DNA of 64,000 nt from Prosthecobacter sp. (GCA_019186985.1 JABARQ010000005.1:116625-180624); one strand, 5' to 3'. Shown: positions 50,615 to 59,111, counted from the first letter of the stretch. The notes: a model not told the origin generated them from the letters alone. A program made the numbers and translations.

Positions 50615-52336
50615 GTGAAAACGGTTCTTCGTGTCTTCTCCTACCTGCGTCGTTATCCGCTCATGGCCTCGGCGCAGCTCTTCTGCGCCATCACCGGCAC
50701 GCTCATGGTCGTTGTGTTTCCCGCAGTCACCCGCGAGGTCCTCGACGTGGTGGTGCCGCAGGCGCAGTGGGAAAGGCTGACGCCCCTCGCCCTGGCCGCC
50801 CTCGGCGCCTATTTCGCCCAGCACCTGTTCAACTCCCTGCGCATCCAGCTTAACAACACCTTCGAGCAGAAGGTCATCTACGACCTGCGCAGCGACATCT
50901 ACCAGCGTCTGCAGACCCTGCCTCTGCGCTGGTTCGACAACCGCCCGACCGGCGACATCATGACCACGGTCAGCGAGGACATCCCCAGCGTCGAGCGCGT
51001 GCTCATCGACGGCATCGAACAGGGCCTGGTGGCCGTGCTGCAGATCATCGTGGTGGGCGCCTTCATGTTTCAGGCGGACTCGCAGCTCGCCCTTTACGCC
51101 CTCATTCCCATCCCGCTCCTGGCTGTTGGCGCCATGAGCTACACGATGACCTCCCGCGACAGGCATCGCGCCGTCCGCAAGGCCAGCAGCGCCATGAACA
51201 GCCTGCTGCATGACAACGTCGCGGGCATGCGCCAGATCAAGGCCTACGCCATGGAGCGCGAGGAGCATGACCGCTTCAACGCGGCCAGCGGCGCGTTGAA
51301 AAGGGCGACCCTGCACGTCATGCGCATCTGGGCCGTCTACCGGCCCGGGATGCATTTTCTGAGCAGCCTGGGCATGGTCATCGTCCTTTGGGTGGGGGCT
51401 CATGCGCTCAAGGACGGACGCATTGAAAAGGGCGACCTCGCCGCCTTCCTGCTGCTGCTGAAGTTCTTCTACGACCCCATCGAAAGCCTGCATCAGCTCA
51501 ACCAGATCATCCAGGGCGGCCGGGCCGCCGGGGAGCGCGTCTTTGACATCCTCGACGCCGAGCCGGAGAGCGACACCCGGGGAGGCCGTGAGCTGCCGCC
51601 GGTGCTCGGCCATGTCCGGTTTGAAAACATCGGATTCAGCTACACCGGCAAAATGCCCACCGTGCATGGCATCACGCTTGAGGCCAGGCCGGGCCAGACC
51701 ATCGCCCTGGTCGGCCCCACGGGGGCGGGGAAATCCACCCTGATCAACCTGCTGACCCGCTTTTATGAATATGACGAGGGAGTCATCACCATCGACGGCA
51801 TCCCGGTCCATGAGCTGAACAAGGCCTCGCTGCGACGTCAGATCGGCTACGTCACGCAGGAGAGCTTCATGTTCAACGGGACCGTGCGCGAGAACCTGCG
51901 CATCGGCCGGCGCGACGCCACGGACGAGCAGCTCTGGGAGGTGCTGCGCAGCGCCAATGCGGAGGAGTTTGTCAAACGCCTGCCCGGCGGGCTCGACACC
52001 CATGTCGGCGAACGCGGCGTGAAGCTCAGCGTCGGTGAAAAGCAGCGCCTCAGCATCGCCCGCGCCCTGTTGCGCAATCCGCCGATCCTGCTGCTCGACG
52101 AGGCCACGGCAAGCGTGGACACCGAGACCGAGCGGCAGATCCAGGCGGCGCTCGACCGGCTCATGGAAGGCCGAACCAGCTTTGTGATCGCGCACCGTCT
52201 GAGCACCGTGCGTCATGCCCACCGGATCTACGTCCTGGAGCAGGGGCGGGTCACCGAGCAGGGCAGCCACGACGAGCTGCTCGCCCACGGAGGCCTCTAC
52301 GCGAACCTTTGCAAAACCTCCCTCATCGAGAAGTGA
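50615..52336 (+). CDS. ABC exporter, fused membrane and ATPase domains (MsbA-like)
   Basis: The 573 residues from the GTG at 50615 hold a six-helix membrane domain (about 15-310; LRSDIYQRLQTLPLRWFDNRPTGDIMTTVSEDIPSVERVLI is the typical coupling region). The ATPase domain from about 340 contains GPTGAGKSTLINLLTRFYEYDEG (Walker A), QESFMFNGTVRENL, LSVGEKQRLSIARALLRNPPILLLDEATASVDTETE (signature and Walker B) and FVIAHRLSTVRHAHRIYVLEQGR (H-loop). It is a homodimeric half-transporter, as for lipid A or drug exporters. A GTG at 50579 would add 12 residues. The substrate is not identifiable; hemC follows 71 bp later. Confidence 0.93.
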   Translation: MKTVLRVFSYLRRYPLMASAQLFCAITGTLMVVVFPAVTREVLDVVVPQAQWERLTPLALAALGAYFAQHLFNSLRIQLNNTFEQKVIYDLRSDIYQRLQTLPLRWFDNRPTGDIMTTVSEDIPSVERVLIDGIEQGLVAVLQIIVVGAFMFQADSQLALYALIPIPLLAVGAMSYTMTSRDRHRAVRKASSAMNSLLHDNVAGMRQIKAYAMEREEHDRFNAASGALKRATLHVMRIWAVYRPGMHFLSSLGMVIVLWVGAHALKDGRIEKGDLAAFLLLLKFFYDPIESLHQLNQIIQGGRAAGERVFDILDAEPESDTRGGRELPPVLGHVRFENIGFSYTGKMPTVHGITLEARPGQTIALVGPTGAGKSTLINLLTRFYEYDEGVITIDGIPVHELNKASLRRQIGYVTQESFMFNGTVRENLRIGRRDATDEQLWEVLRSANAEEFVKRLPGGLDTHVGERGVKLSVGEKQRLSIARALLRNPPILLLDEATASVDTETERQIQAALDRLMEGRTSFVIAHRLSTVRHAHRIYVLEQGRVTEQGSHDELLAHGGLYANLCKTSLIEK

Positions 52337-52407
52337 CCCTGCCTTGTGAAGTGCGGCAAGCCTTTGTTTGCATGGCCGCCGGTTCGCGTGCAAACCTTCC
52401 GGCTCCC

Positions 52408-53367
52408 ATGTCCAACCGCCCCCTCATCCTCGGCACTCGCGGCAGCGAGCTGGCCCTGAAGCAGACCGAAATGGTCACCGCCGTGCTGCAAGCCGCCCAT
52501 CCCGGCCTGGCCGTCGAGCGCCGCATCATCCAGACGAGCGGCGACAAGCGCCAGGACCTGCGGTTCTCCGAGTTCGCGGGCGTGGCCCAGGTGGACAAGG
52601 GCATCTTCATCAAGGAGCTCGAGATCGCCCTCGAGCGTGGCGAGATCGACGCCGCCGTTCACAGCCTCAAGGATGTGCCGAGCGACCTCGCCCCCGGCTT
52701 TGAAATCGCCGCCGTCATGCCGCGTGCACCCATCGAGGATGTGCTGATCACCCGTGAGTCCTGCACCTTGGAAACCCTGCCAAAAGGCGCCCGCGTGGGA
52801 ACGAGCAGCGTCCGCCGCGCCGCCCAGCTCAAGTGGCTGCGTCCCGATGTCGAGATCGTCGAGATCCGCGGCAACGTGCCGACCCGCGTGAAAAAAGTGC
52901 TGGGTGAGGCACCTCTGGACGCCGTGCTTCTCGCCGCCGCCGGCCTGATCCGGCTGGGCCTTCTCAAGGACGACCGGATTGAGGTCGACGGGGCCGTCCT
53001 GCACGGCCTGACGCTGGATCCGCGTCAGTTCCTTCCCGCGGCCGGGCAGGGGGCCATCGCCATTGAATGCCGGGCCGGGGACGACTCCGGCCGCAGCCTG
53101 CTTCGCGCCATCAATCATGCCGACACGGAGACGCGGGTCATCGCCGAGCGCGACTTCCTGCGCCTGCTCGGCGCCGGCTGCCAGACGCCGGTGGGTGCGC
53201 ACACCTGGCTCCAGGACGGCGAGCTGTTCATGGCGGTGAGGGTCTTCAACGAGGCCAACCTGGCCGAGAAGCCCGTGGAGATGGAGATGCACGCCCCGGA
53301 CTCCCTGCCGCGCCAGCTTTCCTCCAGCCTCGCCTCGGCCTACCAAAAAACGCTTCAATCCACCTGA
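52408..53367 (+). CDS. hemC: Porphobilinogen deaminase (hydroxymethylbilane synthase)
   Basis: The 319 residues from the ATG at 52408 match HemC: PLILGTRGSELALKQTEMV, RIIQTSGDKRQ, FAGVAQVDKGIFIKELEIALERGEIDAAVHSLKDVPSDLA, VGTSSVRRAAQLKWLRPDVEIVEIRGNVPTRVKKV, FLPAAGQGAIAIECRAGD, and the dipyrromethane cofactor cysteine in LRLLGAGCQTPVGAH near residue 255. It condenses four porphobilinogens into hydroxymethylbilane. In this window hemQ is the other haem gene, so the coproporphyrin-dependent route is likely. An SMP-30 gene follows 17 bases later. Upstream in-frame ATGs are inside the ABC exporter's 3' end and are rejected. Confidence 0.95.
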   Translation: MSNRPLILGTRGSELALKQTEMVTAVLQAAHPGLAVERRIIQTSGDKRQDLRFSEFAGVAQVDKGIFIKELEIALERGEIDAAVHSLKDVPSDLAPGFEIAAVMPRAPIEDVLITRESCTLETLPKGARVGTSSVRRAAQLKWLRPDVEIVEIRGNVPTRVKKVLGEAPLDAVLLAAAGLIRLGLLKDDRIEVDGAVLHGLTLDPRQFLPAAGQGAIAIECRAGDDSGRSLLRAINHADTETRVIAERDFLRLLGAGCQTPVGAHTWLQDGELFMAVRVFNEANLAEKPVEMEMHAPDSLPRQLSSSLASAYQKTLQST

Positions 53368-53384
53368 TCCCCCCGCAGTCCACC

Positions 53385-54236
53385 ATGATCCCCGTCACAC
53401 CCGTCGGCAACCACGTCTCCGTCTGGGGCGAAGGCCCCATCTGGCATCAGAACCGCCTGCTTTACGTCGACATCGAGGCCTGCAAGATCATCGCCTTCAA
53501 CCCGGTCACCGGTGAGGAGAAGATCTGGAACGTGGGCGAGCGCGTCGGCACCGTCGTGCCGCGCGCCCTGGGCGGCCTGGTTTGGGCCGGCGACACCGGC
53601 TTCCATTTCCTCGACGAGGCCACCGGTGTCAGCACTGCGATTGGCGATCCCGAGACCGGCCTGCCGGACAACCGGTTCAACGACGGCAAGTGCGATCCCG
53701 CCGGGCGTTTCTGGGCGGGCAGCATCTGCCTGAAAAAACAGCCGGAAGGCTCGCTCTACTGCCTGCACACCGACCTGCGCATCGAGAAGAAGTTCTCCCC
53801 GGTGACCAACTCCAACGGCATCGTCTGGACGCGTGACGCGTCGGTCATGTATTACATCGACACGCCGAGCAAAAAGATCCGCGCCTTCGATTACGACAAA
53901 TCGAGCAGCGCCATCAGCAACGAACGCGTGGTCTGGGACACCTGCGCCGATTCGAGCAGCCCGGATGGCATGACCATTGACAGCGAGGACCGCCTGTGGG
54001 TCGCCTTCTGCCATGGGGCCAAGGTCGTCTGCTTTGACCCAGCCTCACGCAAGGTGCTGGAGCAGGTGGACTTCCCCTGCGTGGAGACCACGGCCTGCGC
54101 CTTTGGGGGGCCTGATCTGGCTGACCTCTACGTCACCACCGGGCTGAAGCCAGGGCTTCAGGAAGAGCTCGCCGGTCGTTTGTTCGCCTGCCGCCCGGGG
54201 GCCAGGGGAGTGCCTGCGGATGCCTTCGCGGGCTGA
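53385..54236 (+). CDS. SMP-30/gluconolactonase family protein
   Basis: The 283 residues from the ATG at 53385 form a six-bladed propeller with the SMP-30 metal ligands in GEGPIWHQNRLLYVDIE (Glu), SNGIVWTRDASVMYYIDT (Asn), and SPDGMTIDSEDRLWVAFCHGA (Asp). NRFNDGKCDPAGRFWAGS also fits. The family hydrolyses sugar lactones using one divalent metal; gluconolactone or another aldonolactone is plausible but not proved. The leader CAGTCCACC has no Shine-Dalgarno. It converges with the DUF2851 gene. Confidence 0.9.
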   Translation: MIPVTPVGNHVSVWGEGPIWHQNRLLYVDIEACKIIAFNPVTGEEKIWNVGERVGTVVPRALGGLVWAGDTGFHFLDEATGVSTAIGDPETGLPDNRFNDGKCDPAGRFWAGSICLKKQPEGSLYCLHTDLRIEKKFSPVTNSNGIVWTRDASVMYYIDTPSKKIRAFDYDKSSSAISNERVVWDTCADSSSPDGMTIDSEDRLWVAFCHGAKVVCFDPASRKVLEQVDFPCVETTACAFGGPDLADLYVTTGLKPGLQEELAGRLFACRPGARGVPADAFAG

Positions 54237-54255
54237 GCAGGCGGCCGGTTCCGGG

Positions 54256-55665
54256 TCATGCCCATTCCTGAAGCCGTTCCGGGAAGGGACAGTCCTTGCA
54301 GGCGCTGTCATCCTGCAGGCAGAAATCCTCGTAAAGCTGCAGCAGGCCCTGCTGGTGGTGCAGCTTCTTCTGAAAAAGGGCCGACCGGGGCCCGTCACCA
54401 AAGAGCCGCAGCGAAGCCCGGGCAACCTTTTGGTTTTCCAGCATGGCGGGCAGTTCCAGGTATTCGACCCAGAGCCGCGTGCGCTCCGGCATGAGCAGCG
54501 GGTAGGCGACGTTCGCCAGCATCTCCTGGATCCGGGTTTCACCCACAAGCGCCAGGGGTCTGCCCGCCGTGTCCGCCAGAAGCGTGTAATGGTTGTTCCA
54601 GAACGGGTGCGAAAGGCCTGACAAGGTGTCCTTCCAGGCGGCCTGGCTCCAGCGTGAAGCCTCCATCAGCGGTGCCGACACCCGGCTCCATGCGCTGAGC
54701 ATGGTGCTCAGGGCGCCTAACCGACGTTGTGGATGATTGCCCGGGCGGCTTCCTGCGATTTTCCAGGGGGGGAGCTGTGCCGGGGCAAGCCAGCGGCTGC
54801 ATGGCTCCCGCAGCCTCCACCATTCCTGCCAGAGCTCGCGCAGATAGTCGCGCGTTTCGGACTCGGTGTCTTCGAAGCGCACGGATTCCAAAAAGCCGCT
54901 GACGCCGAAGAGCAGGGCCTCGCGGCTTTCTGAAGAGGCAGCAAGCAGCCGTTTCAGGGGAAGCCGCTGGCTGAGCAGCAGGAAGGCCTGCTGGTTCTGA
55001 CGATAGCCCAGGGCCTGGGCCAGCGCCTGATAAAGGGTCTGGGCCCGCCCCTGGGCCTCGATGCTGCGGTGCAGGCGGCGCGACTTCCTTTCCAGCCGAT
55101 ATTGAGCGGCGGCTTCGAGGAGCGACTGCACCCTGGCGTCGTCCATGCTGCGCAGCGGAATGCCACAGCGCCCGAGCCTCGCGGCCGCCAGCCCGGGGAT
55201 CGGACGCGCCGAGGCGTCCAGCAGGCTCAGGCTCAAACGGACCTGGGGGATCTCCTCATGACGGAAGTTGCGGGTGAAGAAGCGCTCCTCAGGCGTGTTC
55301 AGGAAGAGGTGCAGGATGACGCCCGCGTAATCCGGGTTGGAGCCGTGGTTGTGGCGTTCCCAGTCGCGCGCATCGGGATCCAGTTCGATCGCCCCACGGC
55401 GTGTCTTTCCCTCATGTTCGATGACGCATTCCGCGAAATCCGGACCCGCGCCGGAGTTCCAGACGCCAAAGTCCACCACCTTGACCGCGTGTCCGTCGGA
55501 GGTGACGAACTCCCTGCCGAAGGCCCCGGCGAACCAAAGGCTCTGCAAGTCGAGTTCCGAAGGAGGAACATCCAGGCCCGGAAGCATGGAGGGGGCTTCT
55601 TCCAGTCCCGAAAAAACAAATTCTTTGAAGCGAGAGTACCGATCAGCGAGAGGCAGGGGAGTCAT
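54256..55665 (-). CDS. DUF2851 family protein
   Basis: The 469 residues from the ATG at 55665 (GTG at 55668 adds one) have the DUF2851 N-terminal block: LDLQSLWFAGAFGREFVTSDGHAVKVVDFGVWNSGAGPDFAECVIEHEGKTRRGAIELDPDARDWERHNHGSNPDYAGVILHLFLNTPEERFFTRNFRHEEIPQ. The GPDF...IELD spacing resembles a PD-(D/E)XK nuclease core, but the final Lys is not obvious and this is only a by-eye suggestion. The middle (YRLERKSRRLHRSIEAQGRAQTLYQALAQALGY) is helical and basic. The C-terminus ends in a cysteine cluster (DFCLQDDSACKDCPF) that could bind metal. The function of DUF2851 is unknown to me. It stands alone between the SMP-30 and HAD genes. Confidence 0.85.
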   Translation of the reverse strand: MTPLPLADRYSRFKEFVFSGLEEAPSMLPGLDVPPSELDLQSLWFAGAFGREFVTSDGHAVKVVDFGVWNSGAGPDFAECVIEHEGKTRRGAIELDPDARDWERHNHGSNPDYAGVILHLFLNTPEERFFTRNFRHEEIPQVRLSLSLLDASARPIPGLAAARLGRCGIPLRSMDDARVQSLLEAAAQYRLERKSRRLHRSIEAQGRAQTLYQALAQALGYRQNQQAFLLLSQRLPLKRLLAASSESREALLFGVSGFLESVRFEDTESETRDYLRELWQEWWRLREPCSRWLAPAQLPPWKIAGSRPGNHPQRRLGALSTMLSAWSRVSAPLMEASRWSQAAWKDTLSGLSHPFWNNHYTLLADTAGRPLALVGETRIQEMLANVAYPLLMPERTRLWVEYLELPAMLENQKVARASLRLFGDGPRSALFQKKLHHQQGLLQLYEDFCLQDDSACKDCPFPERLQEWA

Positions 55666-55688
55666 CACGATCGGTGCCGGGTTCAGGT

Positions 55689-56354
55689 TCAGTCCCAGCT
55701 TAGGACGTCGGTTAACGAAAAGTGTGCCAGCGACTCCTTCTGACGCCAGGCGCCGGTGAAGTCGAGGTGCCGGGTCATCGGGCCGGGGGCGACGATGCAG
55801 CGCATGCCCGCCGCCAGGGCCGCCTTGAGGCCGTTGAGGGAGTCTTCAAAGATGACCACCTCGTCCGGGGACATGCCCAGGCTTTCGGCGGCGTGCTGGA
55901 AGAGGCTGGGGTCGGGCTTCACCTTGCCGGTGTCATCGACGGTCGAAAAGTGGTCGAAGTGATCGTGCAGGGACAGCTGGTCCATCCAGGAGTCGATCCA
56001 CCAGCGAGGGCTGCTGCTGGCGATGGCGGTGCGCATGCCAAGTCCACGGGCCTCGGCCAGGCGGTCTCGCACGCCAGGCAGCGTGGTGAGGCCTTTCCGC
56101 AGCTCGGCTTCTCGGGCACGTCGGGTCACCTCCACGGCGTCCCAGTCAAAGCTGCGGCCCGTCAGCTGCTCAAGGTCGCGCCTGGGATCGTAGCTCGTGC
56201 TGAAGTCCGTGCCCACGACCTGGGCATAGCGTTCGACGGGCAGGTGATGGCCGTGTGCGTCGAAGATTTCCTTCCAGGTCAGGTAGCCGGTGCTCTCCGT
56301 GTCGACGACGAGGCCGTCGAAGTCGAAGAGCACGGCGCGGATGTGGGCGGGCAT
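55689..56354 (-). CDS. HAD-superfamily phosphatase (beta-phosphoglucomutase-like)
   Basis: This 221-residue protein has HAD motif I AVLFDFDGLVVDTESTGYLTWKE (residues 7-29, nucleophile Asp), a cap domain, motif II TAIASSSPRWWID, and motif III/IV GKVKPDPSLFQHAAESLGMSPDEVVIFEDSLNGLKAALAAGMRCIVAPGPMT. This is subfamily IA. It may be a sugar-phosphate phosphatase or mutase; the family cannot be split by eye. It is followed on the minus strand by the DUF2851 gene and preceded by dapA 28 bp upstream, probably in the same transcript. Confidence 0.9.
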   Translation of the reverse strand: MPAHIRAVLFDFDGLVVDTESTGYLTWKEIFDAHGHHLPVERYAQVVGTDFSTSYDPRRDLEQLTGRSFDWDAVEVTRRAREAELRKGLTTLPGVRDRLAEARGLGMRTAIASSSPRWWIDSWMDQLSLHDHFDHFSTVDDTGKVKPDPSLFQHAAESLGMSPDEVVIFEDSLNGLKAALAAGMRCIVAPGPMTRHLDFTGAWRQKESLAHFSLTDVLSWD

Positions 56355-56382
56355 TCGGGCGTTGGCGGTCTAGGTCCGAGGA

Positions 56383-57261
56383 TCAGAGCAGGCCCAGCTT
56401 CTGCAGGGTGTCCTTCAGTTCCGCCAGCTTGGCGTCCTCCAGGGCGACCATGGGCAGGCGCAGTTCGTTGGCGCAATGGCCTGCCAGGGACATCGCCGCC
56501 TTGATGGGGATCGGATTGGTGGAGAGCTTCAGGAAGGCGGCGAGCAGCGGGTAATACTGATGATGCAGCCTGCCTGCGCCAGCGTAGTCACCTGCCAGGG
56601 CCAGCTTCACCATGTCGCTGATCTGACGGGGAATCAGGTTGGAGGCCACGCTGACCACGCCGACCGCTCCAACGGCCATGAAGGGCAGCGTCAGGCTGTC
56701 GTCGCCGGACAGGATTTCGAAGCTGGCGGGCAGGACCTGCTTCATCTGGTTCACTCGTTCAGGATTGCCGCCTGCCTCCTTGATGGCGCAGATGTTCGGG
56801 CAGGTTTCGACGAGACGGACCAGCACATCCAGGCCGATCTCGATGCCGCAGCGGCCGGGGATGCTGTAGAGCATGATCGGCAGCCTGGTGCTCTGTGCCA
56901 CGGCCTTGAAATGCTGGAACAGGCCTTCCGGCGTGGGCTTGTTGTAATAAGGGGCGACCTGGAGGATCGCGGTGGCTCCGGCGGCCTCGGCCTCCTCGGT
57001 CATCTCGACGGCTTCCCGGGTGCTGTTGGAGCCGGTGCCCGCCATGACGATGCCACGGCCCCGGGCAAACTCGGCGGTGAGCTTCACCACGCGCTCATGC
57101 TCATCGTAATCCAGCGTCGGCGACTCCCCGGTCGTGCCGCAGGGCACCACGCCGGTCACGCCGTTGGCAAACTGGAAGTCGACCAGTTTTTTCAGCGCTT
57201 CCTCGTCGATCTGGCCGTTGCGGAAGGGGGTGATGATGGCGGTGTGGGTTCCTGCGAACAT
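56383..57261 (-). CDS. dapA: 4-hydroxy-tetrahydrodipicolinate synthase
   Basis: The 292 residues from the ATG at 57261 match DapA: MFAGTHTAIITPFRNGQIDEEALKKLVDFQFANGVTGVVPCGTTGESPTLDYDEHERVVKLTAEFARGRGIVMAGTGSNSTREAVEM, the substrate tyrosine in APYYNKPTPEGLFQHF, and the Schiff-base lysine in NICAIKEAGGNPERVNQM near residue 160. It condenses pyruvate with aspartate semialdehyde for lysine and diaminopimelate synthesis. An in-frame ATG at 57279 would add six residues. It is divergent from rpoZ over a 258-bp gap. Confidence 0.94.
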   Translation of the reverse strand: MFAGTHTAIITPFRNGQIDEEALKKLVDFQFANGVTGVVPCGTTGESPTLDYDEHERVVKLTAEFARGRGIVMAGTGSNSTREAVEMTEEAEAAGATAILQVAPYYNKPTPEGLFQHFKAVAQSTRLPIMLYSIPGRCGIEIGLDVLVRLVETCPNICAIKEAGGNPERVNQMKQVLPASFEILSGDDSLTLPFMAVGAVGVVSVASNLIPRQISDMVKLALAGDYAGAGRLHHQYYPLLAAFLKLSTNPIPIKAAMSLAGHCANELRLPMVALEDAKLAELKDTLQKLGLL

Positions 57262-57519
57262 GGGTGGGAGGCATGCCATAAAGCCGGGTTGCGGATCGGA
57301 CTACTGAAAATTGAACTTGGAAAACTGAAAAATCGAAATGGGTCGCCCCAGCAGACCTGTCGCATCGGGAGGGTCCTGGCGGCGGGCGGCTTGCCTTTGC
57401 TCAGGGCAAGGCTGAAAACATTGCCCGCCAATTCCCGCTTGCCAGACTGGCAGACGCCACTACTCTCTGCACCCCTTTCTGCCCGACCCTTTCGGGCATT
57501 CAACGACCCACCCCAGCCG

Positions 57520-57726
57520 ATGAAAGCCGAACTCGTCGAACAAGCCGCCCAGATCGTCAAAGACCCGCCGATCCTGATCAACATGGTCTCGAAGCGCGTC
57601 AAGCAGCTCAACAGCGGTCGTTCCCCGCTCGTGGAGCGCCGCCCCGGCCTGCGTGAGGCGGACCTTGCCCTTCTGGAAATCATTCACGGCAAGATCAAGA
57701 TCGAGGACCTGGCTGACGAAGCCTGA
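57520..57726 (+). CDS. rpoZ: RNA polymerase omega subunit
   Basis: The 68 residues from the ATG at 57520 start MKAELVEQAAQIVKDPPILINMVSKRVKQLNSGRSPLVERRPGLREADLALLEIIHGKI. This is the omega pattern: a short N-terminal helix, the MVSKRVxQL block and the ADLAL-EI helix. Omega binds the beta-prime subunit and helps RNA polymerase assembly. It is short compared with E. coli (91 residues) but of normal size for this group. A much longer in-frame reading frame upstream overlaps dapA in antisense and is not coding. smpB follows 32 bases later. Confidence 0.88.
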   Translation: MKAELVEQAAQIVKDPPILINMVSKRVKQLNSGRSPLVERRPGLREADLALLEIIHGKIKIEDLADEA

Positions 57727-57758
57727 ACCTTGAGTTCCGGCGGCTCCGGCCCTGCCGC

Positions 57759-58226
57759 ATGACTGAAGAAATCGCGACCAATCGAAAAGCTCTCCGGGAT
57801 TATCAGATCCTCGAGCGCTATGAGGCCGGAGTGGAGCTCAGAGGCACTGAGGTCAAGTCCATCCGTCAGGGGCGTCTGAACATCAGCGACGCCTTCGCCC
57901 GGGTGGAACGCGGCCAGGTCTGGCTCTACAACCTCGACATCCAGCCTTACGACAAGGCGAACGGATTCACCCAGCACGAGCCACGTCGCACACGCCGGCT
58001 GCTGCTGCATAAAAAGGAGATCCTGAAGCTCTTTGGAGACACCCAGCAGAAGGGGCTCGCCCTGCCCGTCCTGCGTGCCTACTGGAAGGACGGCCGGGTG
58101 AAAATCGAGCTCGGCGTGGGCCGTGGTCGAAACAAGGGCGACCAACGCGAGGCCATGAAGGAGAAGGAGGTCAAGCGCGAGGCCCAGCGTGTGGTGGCCC
58201 GTTTCAACGAGCGCGGACGGGGCTGA
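57759..58226 (+). CDS. smpB: SsrA-binding protein SmpB
   Basis: This 155-residue protein matches SmpB: TEEIATNRKALRDYQILERYEAGVELRGTEVKSIRQGRLNISDAFARVERGQVWLYNLDIQPYDKANGFTQHEPRRTRRLLLHKKEI, then a C-terminal basic, helical tail (GRGRNKGDQREAMKEKEVKREAQRVVARFNERGRG). It delivers tmRNA to stalled ribosomes. No tmRNA gene is seen downstream. It follows rpoZ and is 63 bp before a small orphan gene. Confidence 0.96.
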   Translation: MTEEIATNRKALRDYQILERYEAGVELRGTEVKSIRQGRLNISDAFARVERGQVWLYNLDIQPYDKANGFTQHEPRRTRRLLLHKKEILKLFGDTQQKGLALPVLRAYWKDGRVKIELGVGRGRNKGDQREAMKEKEVKREAQRVVARFNERGRG

Positions 58227-58289
58227 GATTTGGCGTGCCGTGGATTTTTTCCTCGCCGATTACCAAGGGATCCCGCTAAAACCTCGGGC

Positions 58290-58529
58290 ATGATCGAGCT
58301 CGAAATCTACGCTCCGGGTTTGCGCCAGGAATCCATCCTGAAGGCCTTCTGCAGCCAGATGGACCTTCAGCCGCAGGTTCGCTACAAGATCGACACCCAC
58401 CACGACCTGGTCTATTTCGAGATCGATCACCCTGAGCATGTCATGCCCATGGATCTTCTGGAACCGTTCAGCGACATCGGCCTGAGTCCGAGAATTGTCG
58501 GGCAGATGCCCGAAATCTGGCAGGTTTGA
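58290..58529 (+). CDS. Small conserved-looking protein of unknown function
   Basis: The ATG at 58290 gives 79 residues beginning MIELEIYAPGLRQESILKAF and ending SPRIVGQMPEIWQV. I do not recognise a family. The predicted pattern is strand-helix-strand (LEIYAP, KAFCSQM, VYFEIDHPEHV, LLEPFSDIGL), which could be a small ACT-like or ferredoxin-like fold. It has no signal or membrane segment. The composition is coding-like, and the start gives a compact protein; an in-frame ATG at 58230 would add 20 residues of unlikely sequence. It lies 63 bp after smpB on the same strand and ends before the hairpin repeats. Confidence 0.65.
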   Translation: MIELEIYAPGLRQESILKAFCSQMDLQPQVRYKIDTHHDLVYFEIDHPEHVMPMDLLEPFSDIGLSPRIVGQMPEIWQV

Positions 58530-58557
58530 GCGAACTTGGAGCCCCGGCATTTGGAAC

Positions 58558-58799
58558 GACGATGGAGCCTGCTCCAGGGTTCGTTGGCGTGGCAGGCTCT
58601 CTCCACATGGACTGCGGCAGCCCTGCTGCCGCTTTCCTGAGCCAGCCCTGCTGGCGTGAACTTCCCTGGACTTTCGTGGGCATGGCAGATCTGCGCTCCG
58701 GTGGTTCGCAGGCTGAGGGGTGGAGCGGAGTCTTGCTCCTCCGCAGCAGGGCTGCGGGGTGAAGGCGGCAGCAGGCTGCCGCAGTCCAAAGCGGCTGTC
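58558..58799. repeat. Hairpin-rich element, copy 1
   Basis: This is the first of two copies at 269-bp spacing, nearly identical over their central 130 bp. The unit contains several small palindromes: GCGGCAGC-CCT-GCTGCCGC, CCAGC-CCT-GCTGG, CGCAGC-AGG-GCTGCG and GCGGCAGC-AG-GCTGCCGC. Its ends are inverted: GGACTGCGGCAG near the left and CTGCCGCAGTCC near the right, so the whole unit can fold on itself. A noncoding dispersed element is inferred. Confidence 0.8.
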
Positions 58800-58826
58800 G
58801 CCGCCCGGATCCCTTTCGCTCTACGT

Positions 58827-59067
58827 GACGATGGAGTTTGCTCGTGGATTCGTCGATGTGGCAGGCTCTCTCCACATGGACTGCGGCAGCCCTGCTGCCG
58901 CTTTCCTGAGCCAGCCCTGCTGGCGTGAACCGCCCTGGACTTTCGTGGGCATGGCAGATCTGCGCTCCGGTGGTTCGGAGACTGGGGGTGGAGCGGAGTT
59001 TTGCTCCTCCGCAGCAGGGCTGCGGGATGAAGGCGGCAGCAGGCTGTCGCAGTCCAAGGAGGCTGTC
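58827..59067. repeat. Hairpin-rich element, copy 2
   Basis: Second copy, starting GACGATGGAG as in copy 1 and keeping the run GGCAGGCTCTCTCCACATGG and the segment TGGACTTTCGTGGGCATGGC. Differences are substitutions and one base deletion (offset 269 falling to 268). The GCGGCAGC hairpins are kept apart from CTGTCGC in place of CTGCCGC near its end. Confidence 0.8.
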
Positions 59068-59111
59068 TTGGGCCGCTTCGATGTCCTTTCGTGAGGCCCA
59101 GATGGATGGGC

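Larger units (their letters stand above)
58530..59111. other. Gene-free region filled by a duplicated hairpin element
   Basis: 582 bp with no credible gene; short frames on both strands are translations of the repeat described in the next two entries. After the second copy, from about 59068, only a short linker to the fabD stop remains. Confidence 0.85.

Noticed and set aside
50513..52393. Open frame of 626 codons antisense to the ABC exporter
   Set aside because: The plus strand has complete Walker A, signature and Walker B motifs. The antisense product is low-complexity His/Gln/Asp-rich and has no family.
57262..57519. Extended upstream start of rpoZ through the region antisense to dapA
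   Set aside because: The long in-frame extension runs through dapA in antisense with no omega-like sequence. The ATG at 57520 gives a normal omega protein.
58468..58875. Small predicted proteins in the 58.5-59.1 kb region, both strands
   Set aside because: They are translations of the duplicated hairpin element: the same peptides recur because the DNA repeats, and composition follows the palindromes rather than codon use.
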